Assembly: GCA_963753055.1 (NCBI GenBank) | Contig: CAVWAP010000004.1 | Location: forward strand, 62,001-126,000 | Direction of reading: 5' to 3' | DNA length: 64,000 bases | DNA from: JAUWGC01 sp963753055 | GTDB lineage: Bacteria; Bacteroidota; Bacteroidia; Bacteroidales; B18-G4 | In this document: one piece after another, positions 49,651 through 60,199 of the stretch | Numbering within the stretch: the stretch's first letter is position 1 | Layout: every line of letters starts with the position of its first letter | Notes under the pieces: generated by a model | The model's database searches: none | The model's input: the letters and a program-made list of their open reading frames with translations, nothing else | Told to the model about the DNA's origin: nothing | Position numbers and translations under genes: made by a program

Positions 49651-52600
49651 TTATTGAGCCAGTGAGAACCTCAGACTGATACCTCCATTGGTGGTTGATG
49701 TCCTGTACTGATTTGATACAAATGGGCTGTTTATGATCTTATCGAAGAAGAAACGGAACATCAGCTTTTCGCTCAAAGCGTAATCAAGCGAAGTATTGAT
49801 TGAGATTACACGCTGGCCCGCGGATGTCTGGCTAACGTTTTCATCAATCCTTCTCAACACCGTCCTGTTATTCCTGATGGAAAGATCCAGTTTAATGTTC
49901 AGGTCGCTTTGAATTCGCGTTTTCTTTCCTCCTCCTCCAAGGGCTTTCATGGAAAATGAAAGGTCTTTTATTCGATAACCTAATCCTACTATAATCTCAT
50001 TGCTGTTGACATCAGTGATCTGGTTATTGGCAAAGCTTAAGGTCAGGTTTCTTGATTTCTTCCATTCAAACCTGGTAGACAGGCTGTTATGGAATGTCAT
50101 ATCTATGGAAAACAGAGGGCTAAATTGCTCTGCAATAGTTATTTGTCCCTGATCATACTTAGGGTAGTATATGTTTGAAAAGTCCTGAACTTTTGATGCA
50201 TAGCCGTCTACTTCTACGTAATTTGCACTTGAAACAAACCTTGTTATGGCATAAGCAGAACGATAAGCATGGCTCAGGGTGATCTTCTGAAAAACACTTT
50301 TAAGGCTTGTGATATTTGAAAGTCCATTATAAGTTACCCGCCAGTTTGGTAAAGGGAAGGAAGGAAATACAGTCTGATTGAGCTGATCCGGTCTTTTCCC
50401 TCTATAAGCTGCCCTGAAGGAATACATCAGCACCTCCTGTTGTGTCGGACCATAGCCATAGGCGAAATATTGGTTTGTAACTGAATCATATACAAGGTCC
50501 TGCCCACTGCTGTTGGGGTTTTGTTCTCCTAGATATTCGGAGATCTCCTGTCGGTATGCCATCATATTGTCAAAAGCCTCCGAAGCATTATCTGTTCCGG
50601 ATTTTTCAAAAGCTGTTTTAATAGTGATGTAAGAAATACTATAGTTGCCACCAGACTGGGGAGAAAAAGCCTGGAAGTTACCCAATGAGTCGGCCCGGAA
50701 AAACTCCTGAGCATTTTTTGCAAAGCTTTTATCGCCATTCAATTCAACTTTGAAATCCGGGAAAGGTTCAAAAGTAACCTTGTAATTAAGTAAATCAGTG
50801 TGCTTTCGCATATAAGCCTGGTTGAACAGCGTATCCATAGTTAGCCATCCATTATTAATAGCGTCGGGCCGGATATCTTTCTGGCTACCAAAGACAAACC
50901 CAAGCCCCGGGGCATTAGCATTGAAATTATTTCCAAGGAAATTAGGCTGGGGCATGAACCCGGGAAGAAATGTTCCATTTGTTTCGGAATATGAAAGGGA
51001 AGCCTTCTTGACACCCAGAAGTACCTTCAAAACACCTTCACCGATGATCTTGAAGTAATTTTTCTTTGGTTTGGCATCGGTTGTATCCTGCTCCTGGTCA
51101 GGAGGTTCAGCCACACTCCTCTGACGGTTTGGTGCACCACCTCTCTGTCCTCCACGACTTTTCCTGGTGAGTTGCTTTAGATATTTACTCTTATTATAAA
51201 GGTTGTCAAAATTGAAATTATTGTTGAACTGTATGCTGTTGGAGTTTTCAATCTGGTTACCCTGGGTCGTTTGGATAGATAGAGGTGAAGCCCTCCAGCT
51301 GTAGTTTGCCTGGTATGTGGCTGTAGATCCAATCCAATCGAATATTGGAATTTTATCAATAGGGATTTTATAGTTCACATTGAATGTTTGCGTATAGATA
51401 TCTTTAAGTCCACCTTTCCAAAACTGCTTCGAAATATTGACCGTATCGTTGGCTTCCTGATCGTAAAAGCCGCTGGTAGGATCATTGCTGCCGGGAGCTT
51501 GATTGATATATGCTTTAGTCTGGGCATTGAAATCAACCGACAAGCCTTTTGAAAAATCATAGCGCAGGTTGAAATTCCTGTTCCAATCCCATTTACGCAC
51601 AAAGGTTGGAACGATCTTGATCACTCCAAAGCTTTTGTTCCTGAGCTTGGTTTCACTATATTGATTGATCATGTCCGTTGTGAAAGAAAATGATTTGGGC
51701 AGATAGTAAAAGTTAATGTCTTTGATGATCTTTAAGGCTGAGGATTTTGAAATGAATCCAATCCGCTCAAAAGGCCTTACATTTTTTGGTGCCGTACTGA
51801 AGTTATAACCCAATCCTCCCCGGTGCTCCTTGGCCTTATCATATTCTATATCAATATTCCTTGAATACATAGTCTGGTATGCATAGGTAACATTAAAGTT
51901 TTCAATATCGTAAACACGCGGTTTCTTGGTGGCACCAACCCGGTCCTTTCTAACATTTACGAAGTTGATGGATGTATGTTCAGTAAATTCCTGTGAAGCC
52001 TTCTTGAGTGAATCCTGCAAGGCCTTGACCTCATAAGATCTGATGTCATCTTTCATTTTGATATCAGGAGACATCGGGTTATATTCAGGGTTTTTGACTG
52101 TTTGTGAGTAATCAAAATGCACAGGGATTCTCACACCTGATTTTTCAGGGAAGAACTTGCCAATCTCAAGGTCCGTAGAGACATCCATTTGTGATATGGA
52201 TTCCAGTTGGGTCTGGTTTATCTTTTGCTCAAGTGATCCGAAATTAGGAGTACTGTAAGCACCTGAGAAAACAACCCGGCCAAAGTCTGCAAGGTCAGCT
52301 TTGACTGTGGCAGTGGCAGCCCAACCGCTTTCATCATTGAAATCGGTGAGCCTTAGCTCATTGACCCAAATCTCTGCATTCACACCTTCCAGTTCGGTTT
52401 CGCCAGGTTTTCTGGGATTTCTTACACCAATCATGATCGCCATTACATCACTGATAGCAGGCTTTCCCAGAACGGTTACCTTATTAGCTCCGTCATATTC
52501 TATGTAGGCCACATTCTGATAAATGCCTGAGTTAGGTATCCTCATCTGAATATTACGGCGGTGTTTTACATCAACAAGGGCTTTCAGATCAATATCAAAT

Positions 52601-55600
52601 CTGTTACCATACGGCCAGATAGCTTCCGGGTCTGTGGTGCCCCAGGGTGTAAATGCCAAAGGGACCTCATACTCATAATAGTTTTCTGTAAGGTCGGATC
52701 CTATACGGATAAAACATGTCATATCTCCGTATTCCAGGTCTTGATCGTGTCTGCTTTGCTCAGCATGTACATACATCTTCAGTTTCTTGTAATTCCTGAA
52801 GTCAAAGTCGGTAGTTTTGAAAACAGCCCTTGCATCCCCATCCACAAGGTCTCTTACAGTAAGTGAGAGCGATTGCTCATTAAGCCTGATCAAATTGGTT
52901 GTTCCAAGGTTGATCTCCCGCTCGATACCTGGAGGGATAACATAATTAATGGGTGTCCTTCTTCCGTTTTCTTCTATGTTGACAGTGGCTACGTCAAAAA
53001 CAGTAGAACTTTGAATGTCGTTTGGAATATAGTCACCTGCAGCAAAGAGATCATAGCGATAACGACGCCATTCTCCCCTGACCAATTCCAGCGTTGCAAA
53101 TCTCAAAACTATTGGCTTGGCAAAATCCTTCATGAACATACGCATGAACCGGATTGATTTGAAATCGTCGATCCTGCCAACAACTTTAGACGGAGAGGTG
53201 ATCGGAACCTTAAATTGGTACCATGTGACTTCACCGACATCACCATTGGCCAGCTGAATACCAGAAGCATGATGGATATCTGTGATAAAGTTCTGGCCTA
53301 CAACCATTTTCTCAGGATCCAGCTCAACCTCATACTGGAAATATCTTTCTGACTCACTCAATGTGTTGTCACGGTTAAGGTCCTCAACATTAGGTACCGT
53401 GGTTGCAGCTGTAGGATAAGATTCAGGGTTTTGGTCATCGGTAGGGGAGTTGCCTTCTGCCCGGTTGTATTTCTTATATCTTTCCAGGACGCTGCTATAT
53501 TGCGGATCATTATCGTAGTCAGTTCCCCTGAAATAGTGATAGTTGTCAGTTGATGGATCATTAAAAGCTTGCTGGTAGGCCCCGGAGTTAGGTCCGAAAA
53601 TGCTATTGATGGTGTCCAGGTAATTATGATAAGGACCATCACCATAGAAAGTCCTTTCGTCATTATCACCTAATCCATCATATCCAACATCCTGGTACGG
53701 GCGGGATGCTGGTTCATTATCGAATGATTCAACAAGGGATTGAATATTCGGTACACGTCCCCAACCGGTTGTATCTACATTAGTTACTTCGGTCGATGTC
53801 GGCATACCGTTCTCAAAGCTCTTCCTTGAATCCCTCAATATATCTTCCGAGATATCACCAAGGTTAAGATATAGTTTACCAGGGTTAGCTGAGTCTTCAG
53901 TGAAAGGATCCATGAGCCAGAACTCAATGTATTCAACATTGGTCGCTTCGAAGTCGGTCGACTCTACCCTTCTCATGACACCACCCCAGCGCGTCTCCGG
54001 ATCCAGAAGCGTTCCATCTTCATTGATGCCTGATGAAACTGCGGTTGGGCTAACATCATAGTTGTATGATCCCTTGGTCTCTGGATAGTAAGCCATATTG
54101 AATACCGGTATATTAGTAGGTGTACCGGTTGGAACATCCTTGTTTGGGAACACCTCGGTTTCAAGTACCTGGCGGACCGAATTCTTGGACAGCTCGTTCT
54201 TGGAGATATTGGGAGGAACAAGGTTGGAGTTCCTGTCATAAAACAGTGGGTCGATGATGTACCAGGCCAGGAGCGCCCTGTTTAAACCAATATCGATTTG
54301 CTTTTTCCTGCTCAGGGTGATCTCTGCTTCCGGGAAGAGCTCTGGCTGTCCCTGCGGTGTACTGGCAAGGAACCAGGTGCTGAAATTTTTCATGTCAATC
54401 GTAGACTGGGCGCCTTCAAAGTCATCTATATATGATGTACCTGACTTACCAATCACTTTGGAATGCCCTGGAATAAACTGGGCAAACTCTCCAGTAAAGG
54501 ATACATTTGATGGCGCTTTGGTGCTTATTCCCGGTAACTTATCGATCATCTTGGTAATAAACCTGGATTGTGTCTGGTAACTCATGTCCGTACCCCACAT
54601 GGTGTTGGAGACAGGATCATTTCCATAACTAACCTTCTGTGTCAGTGGTCGCTCGGTAAGGTTCATCAAGGTAGCCCCGATATAAAAATCCTTATTAAAT
54701 TGATGCAGTACATGGGCCCCCATATACCGCTTGGTCTGAAGGTTAAACAAACTCTGGTTCTCCAGTGAAATGTTAATTGGAGTACCGGAATTCATGATCC
54801 CTTCATTGATGATCCTGACCCTACCTAAAGTATAATCTACAGTATAATCAACGTTTTCAGTTAAGGTACGACCACCTGCAGTAACCCTTACTGAGCCCTG
54901 GGGCACATTGAAAGCATTCAACGATATCTCATTACCCGAAGAAGAACTGTAATAACCATTGATGATGTATTTGTTTCTTTCCGGGATCTGCTCAGCCTGA
55001 GTTTTGGTTTGTGTATATAGTGAATCATAAGCATAAAAATTGGCCAGGGTTGTATCCCCTCCGGCATCCAGGATCTTGTTTCGTATGTATGACCCAAACG
55101 GCTCCAACACAGTAAAGTACACCTTACCTGTGGAAGCCTGGATTGTTCCCCCATTGTTAGCTGCACCATCAATGAAGTCGAAGATTCCATCTGGTGGCGG
55201 GTTCATGATTTGATTCAACTTGTCAAAATTCATTAACTGGATCAGCGGGACACCCTTGATGTCATCCGGACCATCGGTGAAATAACCGGTCGGGACCTGG
55301 TTTTGGTTACCGGCAAACAAGATGTTGAGGATAAACTTGTCGCGGTTTACCTGGAAAGCACCCAAAGAGTAAACATTTTTCATCATCAGGTCCCACATAG
55401 GCAACCCAGGATCCAATGCTGTACTCTTTAGGAGTTTTGTTACCAGGCAATTAGGCGCTGGAACACCCTGGTCCGAAAACCAACCAACCTGAAAAACAGA
55501 GTCATATCCGATGACTTGGTACTGGTAGGCTACGGCCAGGGTTTGATCAAAATTGAGAGTGGTGTTCAAAGAAATAAATCCTAACTTGGGGTTTAGCGTA

Positions 55601-56943
55601 TATTCGGATGGATCCAGTTTCCTGGCGACACCCACTTTCTCATAATCGGCTCCAGGCGTAAAATCAAAAGTTATTTTTAGATAGTCGGATACTGTATTGA
55701 TATTCAATATCATTGATGTGTCCATCTGGGCCAGCAGGTTGTTGGAATAGTTGGATGGCTGTACATTGCCCGGTACCCTCTGGACTACGTCAGTGTTATA
55801 GATATTACTGTATTCACCTAAATCCTGAAAGGCAACAATATTCCTGTTTTCTGTCACTGCAGCACCGAAGTTGGTTACCCAGACTTCACACCGCAGGATG
55901 TTGACATCAGATGATACAATTGGAAGATTTTCCAGGCTCCTTTCATAATTATTCCTGAATTGGTGTGAAAGGAAGAAGTGCTTGTTCGATTCATAATCTA
56001 ATGCTGTGAGGTTGAATTCACTGGTTTGGGCACCTCCCTGGACAGTAACTGTGGAGACCTCACTCTGCTGTTGTGAGAACACTCCTGTAACAGATGTTCT
56101 TCCAAACTGCAGTTTGGTCTTGATACCAAAGAGACTCTGGCTCCCACTGATCAAGGAAGTAGTCAGCGGCATGGAAACATTACCTCCTTCAATCAATTGG
56201 ATGATGTCATCTTCTTTCCCTTCGTATTTTAGTTGTAGCTTATTTTCAAAATCAAATGTAGCTTCCGTGTTATAGTTGGCCCGGAATTCGATCTTGTCTC
56301 CTATCTTGGCCACTACATTCATTTGTATCTTTTCCTGGAAATCAAAATTGGTGGTTTTGCGCTGCCTGACATTCAGGGTTGGATTATCAGTCCGGTTGTG
56401 CAGGATGCCAAAGATCAGCTCAGCCGACCCCTGTGGGCGGATATCAATCGTATTATTACCGAAAATGGTCTCAAAGAACTTTCCTCCAACGTAGATCTTG
56501 GGGATAATACCATCGCCTTTGTCAAATCCGGATGCAGCGAGAGACCTCTTTTTCCAATAATTTTTTACTGAATTTTGTAATTCATAGTCCTGGTACTCAT
56601 CAAATGACATATAGGTAGGGTTACGGTAATCGAAATCGCCTACCTTGTTTCGGAAGATATACTGATTCGTTTCCGGATCGTATTCAATCTCTGTTTTTAT
56701 GTTGGATGGGTTCTTAAAGTACAGGCCATGCGTGTCGGCAGGCTGGAAAAGAAGTGAACCTTCATCGGAGAAAGGATAAACAAGTTGAGTGGTATCAGGG
56801 ATGGTATCGGGAGGTGAAAATAAACTACTATAATCTTGCTTCTCATGTCCTGGAATCACTTTAGCAGGTATATTCCAGACAATTGACAAAAAGCTAAGGA
56901 CAATAATCAGCTTATAGGAATATTTTACAAATCGTACCAACAA
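49651..56943 (-). CDS. sprA: Type IX secretion system outer-membrane translocon SprA
   Basis: 2430 residues, the size of the giant T9SS barrel. A signal anchor (about 8-28) precedes repeated strand-rich modules of the SprA type (GDKIEFRANYNTEATFDFENKLQLKYEG, LNVRQRKTTNFDFQEKI, NPLGRVRI-like stretches and YIDDFEGAQSTIDM). The C-terminus is strand-rich and ends FSLAQ. SprA forms the 36-stranded pore through which proteins with T9SS C-terminal signals leave the cell. There is no ATG: an in-frame stop 30 nt upstream leaves TTG 56943 (or 56940) as the start. The order ruvA-sprA-gcvH is known from other Bacteroidota. Confidence 0.95.
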   Translation of the reverse strand: MLVRFVKYSYKLIIVLSFLSIVWNIPAKVIPGHEKQDYSSLFSPPDTIPDTTQLVYPFSDEGSLLFQPADTHGLYFKNPSNIKTEIEYDPETNQYIFRNKVGDFDYRNPTYMSFDEYQDYELQNSVKNYWKKRSLAASGFDKGDGIIPKIYVGGKFFETIFGNNTIDIRPQGSAELIFGILHNRTDNPTLNVRQRKTTNFDFQEKIQMNVVAKIGDKIEFRANYNTEATFDFENKLQLKYEGKEDDIIQLIEGGNVSMPLTTSLISGSQSLFGIKTKLQFGRTSVTGVFSQQQSEVSTVTVQGGAQTSEFNLTALDYESNKHFFLSHQFRNNYERSLENLPIVSSDVNILRCEVWVTNFGAAVTENRNIVAFQDLGEYSNIYNTDVVQRVPGNVQPSNYSNNLLAQMDTSMILNINTVSDYLKITFDFTPGADYEKVGVARKLDPSEYTLNPKLGFISLNTTLNFDQTLAVAYQYQVIGYDSVFQVGWFSDQGVPAPNCLVTKLLKSTALDPGLPMWDLMMKNVYSLGAFQVNRDKFILNILFAGNQNQVPTGYFTDGPDDIKGVPLIQLMNFDKLNQIMNPPPDGIFDFIDGAANNGGTIQASTGKVYFTVLEPFGSYIRNKILDAGGDTTLANFYAYDSLYTQTKTQAEQIPERNKYIINGYYSSSSGNEISLNAFNVPQGSVRVTAGGRTLTENVDYTVDYTLGRVRIINEGIMNSGTPINISLENQSLFNLQTKRYMGAHVLHQFNKDFYIGATLMNLTERPLTQKVSYGNDPVSNTMWGTDMSYQTQSRFITKMIDKLPGISTKAPSNVSFTGEFAQFIPGHSKVIGKSGTSYIDDFEGAQSTIDMKNFSTWFLASTPQGQPELFPEAEITLSRKKQIDIGLNRALLAWYIIDPLFYDRNSNLVPPNISKNELSKNSVRQVLETEVFPNKDVPTGTPTNIPVFNMAYYPETKGSYNYDVSPTAVSSGINEDGTLLDPETRWGGVMRRVESTDFEATNVEYIEFWLMDPFTEDSANPGKLYLNLGDISEDILRDSRKSFENGMPTSTEVTNVDTTGWGRVPNIQSLVESFDNEPASRPYQDVGYDGLGDNDERTFYGDGPYHNYLDTINSIFGPNSGAYQQAFNDPSTDNYHYFRGTDYDNDPQYSSVLERYKKYNRAEGNSPTDDQNPESYPTAATTVPNVEDLNRDNTLSESERYFQYEVELDPEKMVVGQNFITDIHHASGIQLANGDVGEVTWYQFKVPITSPSKVVGRIDDFKSIRFMRMFMKDFAKPIVLRFATLELVRGEWRRYRYDLFAAGDYIPNDIQSSTVFDVATVNIEENGRRTPINYVIPPGIEREINLGTTNLIRLNEQSLSLTVRDLVDGDARAVFKTTDFDFRNYKKLKMYVHAEQSRHDQDLEYGDMTCFIRIGSDLTENYYEYEVPLAFTPWGTTDPEAIWPYGNRFDIDLKALVDVKHRRNIQMRIPNSGIYQNVAYIEYDGANKVTVLGKPAISDVMAIMIGVRNPRKPGETELEGVNAEIWVNELRLTDFNDESGWAATATVKADLADFGRVVFSGAYSTPNFGSLEQKINQTQLESISQMDVSTDLEIGKFFPEKSGVRIPVHFDYSQTVKNPEYNPMSPDIKMKDDIRSYEVKALQDSLKKASQEFTEHTSINFVNVRKDRVGATKKPRVYDIENFNVTYAYQTMYSRNIDIEYDKAKEHRGGLGYNFSTAPKNVRPFERIGFISKSSALKIIKDINFYYLPKSFSFTTDMINQYSETKLRNKSFGVIKIVPTFVRKWDWNRNFNLRYDFSKGLSVDFNAQTKAYINQAPGSNDPTSGFYDQEANDTVNISKQFWKGGLKDIYTQTFNVNYKIPIDKIPIFDWIGSTATYQANYSWRASPLSIQTTQGNQIENSNSIQFNNNFNFDNLYNKSKYLKQLTRKSRGGQRGGAPNRQRSVAEPPDQEQDTTDAKPKKNYFKIIGEGVLKVLLGVKKASLSYSETNGTFLPGFMPQPNFLGNNFNANAPGLGFVFGSQKDIRPDAINNGWLTMDTLFNQAYMRKHTDLLNYKVTFEPFPDFKVELNGDKSFAKNAQEFFRADSLGNFQAFSPQSGGNYSISYITIKTAFEKSGTDNASEAFDNMMAYRQEISEYLGEQNPNSSGQDLVYDSVTNQYFAYGYGPTQQEVLMYSFRAAYRGKRPDQLNQTVFPSFPLPNWRVTYNGLSNITSLKSVFQKITLSHAYRSAYAITRFVSSANYVEVDGYASKVQDFSNIYYPKYDQGQITIAEQFSPLFSIDMTFHNSLSTRFEWKKSRNLTLSFANNQITDVNSNEIIVGLGYRIKDLSFSMKALGGGGKKTRIQSDLNIKLDLSIRNNRTVLRRIDENVSQTSAGQRVISINTSLDYALSEKLMFRFFFDKIINSPFVSNQYRTSTTNGGISLRFSLAQ

Positions 56944-56996
56944 AAAATTTAGTTTTAATAGATACCTGGTTCAGGTATATACAAACCAGCAATCTG

Positions 56997-57596
56997 TTAA
57001 AGTATCCTCAATGCCTCTTTAATAAGGCTTTCAACAGATGCCGCATCACTACCTGCAATCATTGCGTCTGATTGAAGGATTTTATCAATTGCTTTTTCAG
57101 CTTGTACTTTACTAAACCCAAGTATAATTAAACCTGTTAACGCTTCTTGCTTGATGGTATTGTGTGAAACTGGTAAATTTTCTTGTGTAAAATCAGTTTT
57201 CTCCAGTTTATCCTTCAAATCAACAATGATCCTTTCGGCAGATTTGGCTCCTATACCCTTAACTGATTTTAATCGGGCAACATCTTTTAGAACAATTGCC
57301 TGAACCAGCTCCTCCGGAGTTAGCGAAGAGAGGATTAATCTTGCTGTGTTGGCACCAATGCCACTGACAGAGATCAGGTTTCGGAAGAGACTGCGTTCCT
57401 GTTCCTCCATGAAACCAAATAGTAACTGTGCGTCCTCTCTGACAACATGGTGCAGAAACAACCGGCATTGCTCCTGATCGGCTATCTGTGCATAGGTATG
57501 GAGCGAAATATGAACTATATACCCCAAGCCATTGATATCAATAATGGCATGCGTGGGATGCTTCTCAACCAATCTGCCTTTAATATAAGAATACAT
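56997..57596 (-). CDS. ruvA: Holliday junction branch migration protein RuvA
   Basis: 199 residues. OB-fold N-terminus (MYSYIKGRLVEKHPTHAIIDINGLGYIVHIS), two helix-hairpin-helix motifs (LISVSGIGANTARLILSSL and LKSVKGIGAKSAERIIVDLKDKL) and the short C-terminal domain III that contacts RuvB (ALTGLIILGFSKVQAEKAIDKIL). It binds Holliday junctions and recruits the RuvB motor. First gene of the minus-strand series, 53 bp before sprA. Two TAnnTTTG-like boxes lie upstream (57633-57640 and 57641-57648, minus strand). Confidence 0.96.
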   Translation of the reverse strand: MYSYIKGRLVEKHPTHAIIDINGLGYIVHISLHTYAQIADQEQCRLFLHHVVREDAQLLFGFMEEQERSLFRNLISVSGIGANTARLILSSLTPEELVQAIVLKDVARLKSVKGIGAKSAERIIVDLKDKLEKTDFTQENLPVSHNTIKQEALTGLIILGFSKVQAEKAIDKILQSDAMIAGSDAASVESLIKEALRIL

Positions 57597-57724
57597 AAAG
57601 ATTTGGGTTACAATATCATTCTGTTAAGATTGCAAAGCTACAAATATAATATTGGCAAAATATAAACCCTGCCAAAGTCATACAAATTTATATCGGTTAT
57701 AAATTTATAAATTATTGATGCGAA

Positions 57725-57758
57725 TTGATGGTTATGAAATGACTTATTATTAGCTTTG
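57725..57758 (+). promoter_or_regulatory. Probable promoter of the malic enzyme gene
   Basis: TTG (57725-57727), 23 bp, TAGCTTTG (57751-57758). It fits the Bacteroidota TTG-N17-23-TAnnTTTG pattern, 43 bp before the ATG. Confidence 0.5.
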
Positions 57759-57801
57759 TGCCCGTAGTGTTGTTAATAGTTTCACAATTAATTTTTTCAT
57801 C

Positions 57802-60078
57802 ATGGATACACTGTTCAGGAAAGATTCTTTTACTTACCATTCTAAAGGTCGGCCGGGTAAAATAGAAGTAGTGCCTACCAAGCCATATTCTACACAACGT
57901 GATCTCTCATTGGCCTACACCCCGGGTGTTGCCGATCCCTGCCTGGCGATCTACAAGAACCCGGATGACGTATATAAATATACAGCCAAGGGAAACCTGG
58001 TAGCTGTGATTTCCAATGGAACAGCCGTACTGGGACTTGGTGACATTGGGCCCGAAGCCGGGAAACCAGTTATGGAAGGCAAGGGCCTGCTGTTTAAAAT
58101 CTTTGCAGATATCGATGTTTTTGATATTGAGGTTGACCTGAAGGATATCGACAAGTTTGTTGAAACAGTGGTTGCCATTGCACCAACGTTTGGAGGAATA
58201 AACCTTGAGGATATCAAAGCACCTGAATGTTTTGAAATAGAAGACCGTATCAAGGAAGCACTTGATATCCCAGTGATGCATGATGATCAACATGGTACGG
58301 CCATTATCACATCAGCAGGCTTGCTGAATGCGCTGGAAATGACCGATAAGAAAATTGAAGATATTAAGATAGTAGTCAATGGAGCGGGTGCCTCTGCGGT
58401 ATCATGCACCAAGTTATATATTGCCCTTGGCGTGAAGCCTAAAAATATCACTATGCTCGATAGCCGGGGTGTACTGCATAAAGACAGGACAGACCTGAAC
58501 CCTATCAAGCAGCAATTTGTCACAGATAGGGATGTTCATACACTTGAAGAAGCAATAAAGGGAGCAGATATGTTTCTTGGATTGTCAGTCGCCGGTGTGC
58601 TGAAAAAGGAATATCTGATTTCCATGGCTAAAAACCCTATTGTATTTGCTCTTGCGAACCCAAATCCTGAGATTAACTATCCCGATGCTATGTCCACCAG
58701 AGATGATCTAATAATGGCTACAGGAAGATCAGATTTCCCTAATCAAATCAATAATGTACTTGGGTTCCCATTTATCTTCCGGGGGGCCATGGATGTCAGG
58801 GCTACTGAAATAAATGATGCAATGAAACTTGCAGCATCACATGCCCTGGCAGAGCTGGCCAAAGAGCCTGTTCCAGAAGAAGTGAATATTGCATATCATG
58901 AAAAAAACATGAAATTCGGAACAGATTACATCATTCCCAAGCCAACTGATCCACGGCTGATTTTACACGTGGCGCCAGCCGTTGCCAAGGCAGCTATGGA
59001 AACAGGGGTAGCAAAAAACCCCATTACTGACTGGGAGAAATACAGAGAGGAGCTTGGTAAGCGTATTGGGCTCTCTAACCCGTTGATCAGGCAGGTCAAA
59101 GGCAGGGCCAAGAGTGATATTCAAAAAGTAGTATTCGGCGCTGCGGCAAACTACAACATGCTTAAAGCTGCTGAGATTGTATATAATGAACAAATTGCAA
59201 TACCTATCCTGCTGGGCGATACCCAGAAAATCCAGGAGCTTATTGATGAACATTCACTTGAATTGAGCGGTGTTGAGATTATAGACCCAAGGTCTGCAGA
59301 ACAGGAAAATAGAAGAAAGGAATTTGCGGAGATCCTTTATGAAAAGCACCAACGTGATGGTATCACAGTCCAGGCAGCTATGGATCACCTGACTCACAGG
59401 ATTTATTTTGCACCAATGCTTGTTGAAACCGGGTATGCCGATGCTATGGTTTCAGGGTTGATCAGAAACTATCCTGAAGCTATCAAGCCTGCATTAAATA
59501 TTATCGGAATGAGGGATGGTGAGCGATTGGTTACCGGTATGTATATCATAAATACCAAAAGAGGACCCTATTTCTTTGCAGACTGTACCGTTAATAAGAG
59601 CCCTAATGCTCAGGACCTGGTAGACATCACCTTACAAACAGTGACTGCGGTCAATAAGCTGGGGACCAAACCAAGAGTGGCATTTGTCTCTTACTCCAAC
59701 TTCGGATCTAACCCAGGAGACATTCCTGCCAAGCAAAGAGAAGCAATAGAATACCTTCATAAGCACCATCCTGATATCATCGTTGATGGTGAGATGCAAG
59801 CAAATGTTGCACTCAATAAGGATATCCTGAATGATAACTTCCCTTTCTCCAAGCTGGTTGACGGACCGGCCAACACCCTCATTTTTCCATATCTTACAGC
59901 TGGTAATATATCATTTAAGCTTTTACAGGAGCTTGCTGATGTTGAGGTGATAGGACCAATCCTCAATGGTATGAAAAAATCTGTTCACGTTCTCCAGATT
60001 GGTAGCTCAGTGAACGAAATAGTAAATATGGTGACAATTGCATGTGTTGATGCCATTTGTGTGAAACGTAAGTGCTAA
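57802..60078 (+). CDS. maeB: NADP-dependent malic enzyme (MaeB type, malic + PTA domains)
   Basis: 758 residues. The N-terminal malic enzyme half (1-420: LAYTPGVADPCLAI, NGTAVLGLGDIGPEAGKPVMEGK, MHDDQHGTAIIT, VVNGAGASAVSC nucleotide site) decarboxylates malate to pyruvate. The C-terminal half (430-758) is a phosphotransacetylase-like domain, regulatory in MaeB enzymes. About 120 bp before mdh, which has its own promoter. It connects malate, pyruvate and NADPH supply. Confidence 0.95.
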   Translation: MDTLFRKDSFTYHSKGRPGKIEVVPTKPYSTQRDLSLAYTPGVADPCLAIYKNPDDVYKYTAKGNLVAVISNGTAVLGLGDIGPEAGKPVMEGKGLLFKIFADIDVFDIEVDLKDIDKFVETVVAIAPTFGGINLEDIKAPECFEIEDRIKEALDIPVMHDDQHGTAIITSAGLLNALEMTDKKIEDIKIVVNGAGASAVSCTKLYIALGVKPKNITMLDSRGVLHKDRTDLNPIKQQFVTDRDVHTLEEAIKGADMFLGLSVAGVLKKEYLISMAKNPIVFALANPNPEINYPDAMSTRDDLIMATGRSDFPNQINNVLGFPFIFRGAMDVRATEINDAMKLAASHALAELAKEPVPEEVNIAYHEKNMKFGTDYIIPKPTDPRLILHVAPAVAKAAMETGVAKNPITDWEKYREELGKRIGLSNPLIRQVKGRAKSDIQKVVFGAAANYNMLKAAEIVYNEQIAIPILLGDTQKIQELIDEHSLELSGVEIIDPRSAEQENRRKEFAEILYEKHQRDGITVQAAMDHLTHRIYFAPMLVETGYADAMVSGLIRNYPEAIKPALNIIGMRDGERLVTGMYIINTKRGPYFFADCTVNKSPNAQDLVDITLQTVTAVNKLGTKPRVAFVSYSNFGSNPGDIPAKQREAIEYLHKHHPDIIVDGEMQANVALNKDILNDNFPFSKLVDGPANTLIFPYLTAGNISFKLLQELADVEVIGPILNGMKKSVHVLQIGSSVNEIVNMVTIACVDAICVKRKC

Positions 60079-60117
60079 CATCCTGATCCACATCTTATCC
60101 TTTCATGGCATCCGTTA

Positions 60118-60148
60118 TTTGACTTAACGGAATTATGTCGTATATTTG
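60118..60148 (+). promoter_or_regulatory. Promoter of mdh
   Basis: TTTG (60118-60121), 19 bp, TATATTTG (60141-60148): both boxes match the Bacteroidota consensus at the ideal spacing, 51 bp before the ATG. The clearest promoter in the window. Confidence 0.65.
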
Positions 60149-60199
60149 CTTTTCTCATTAAAATCCAACAGAATAGTAATCTAATAAATTAGCATACAT

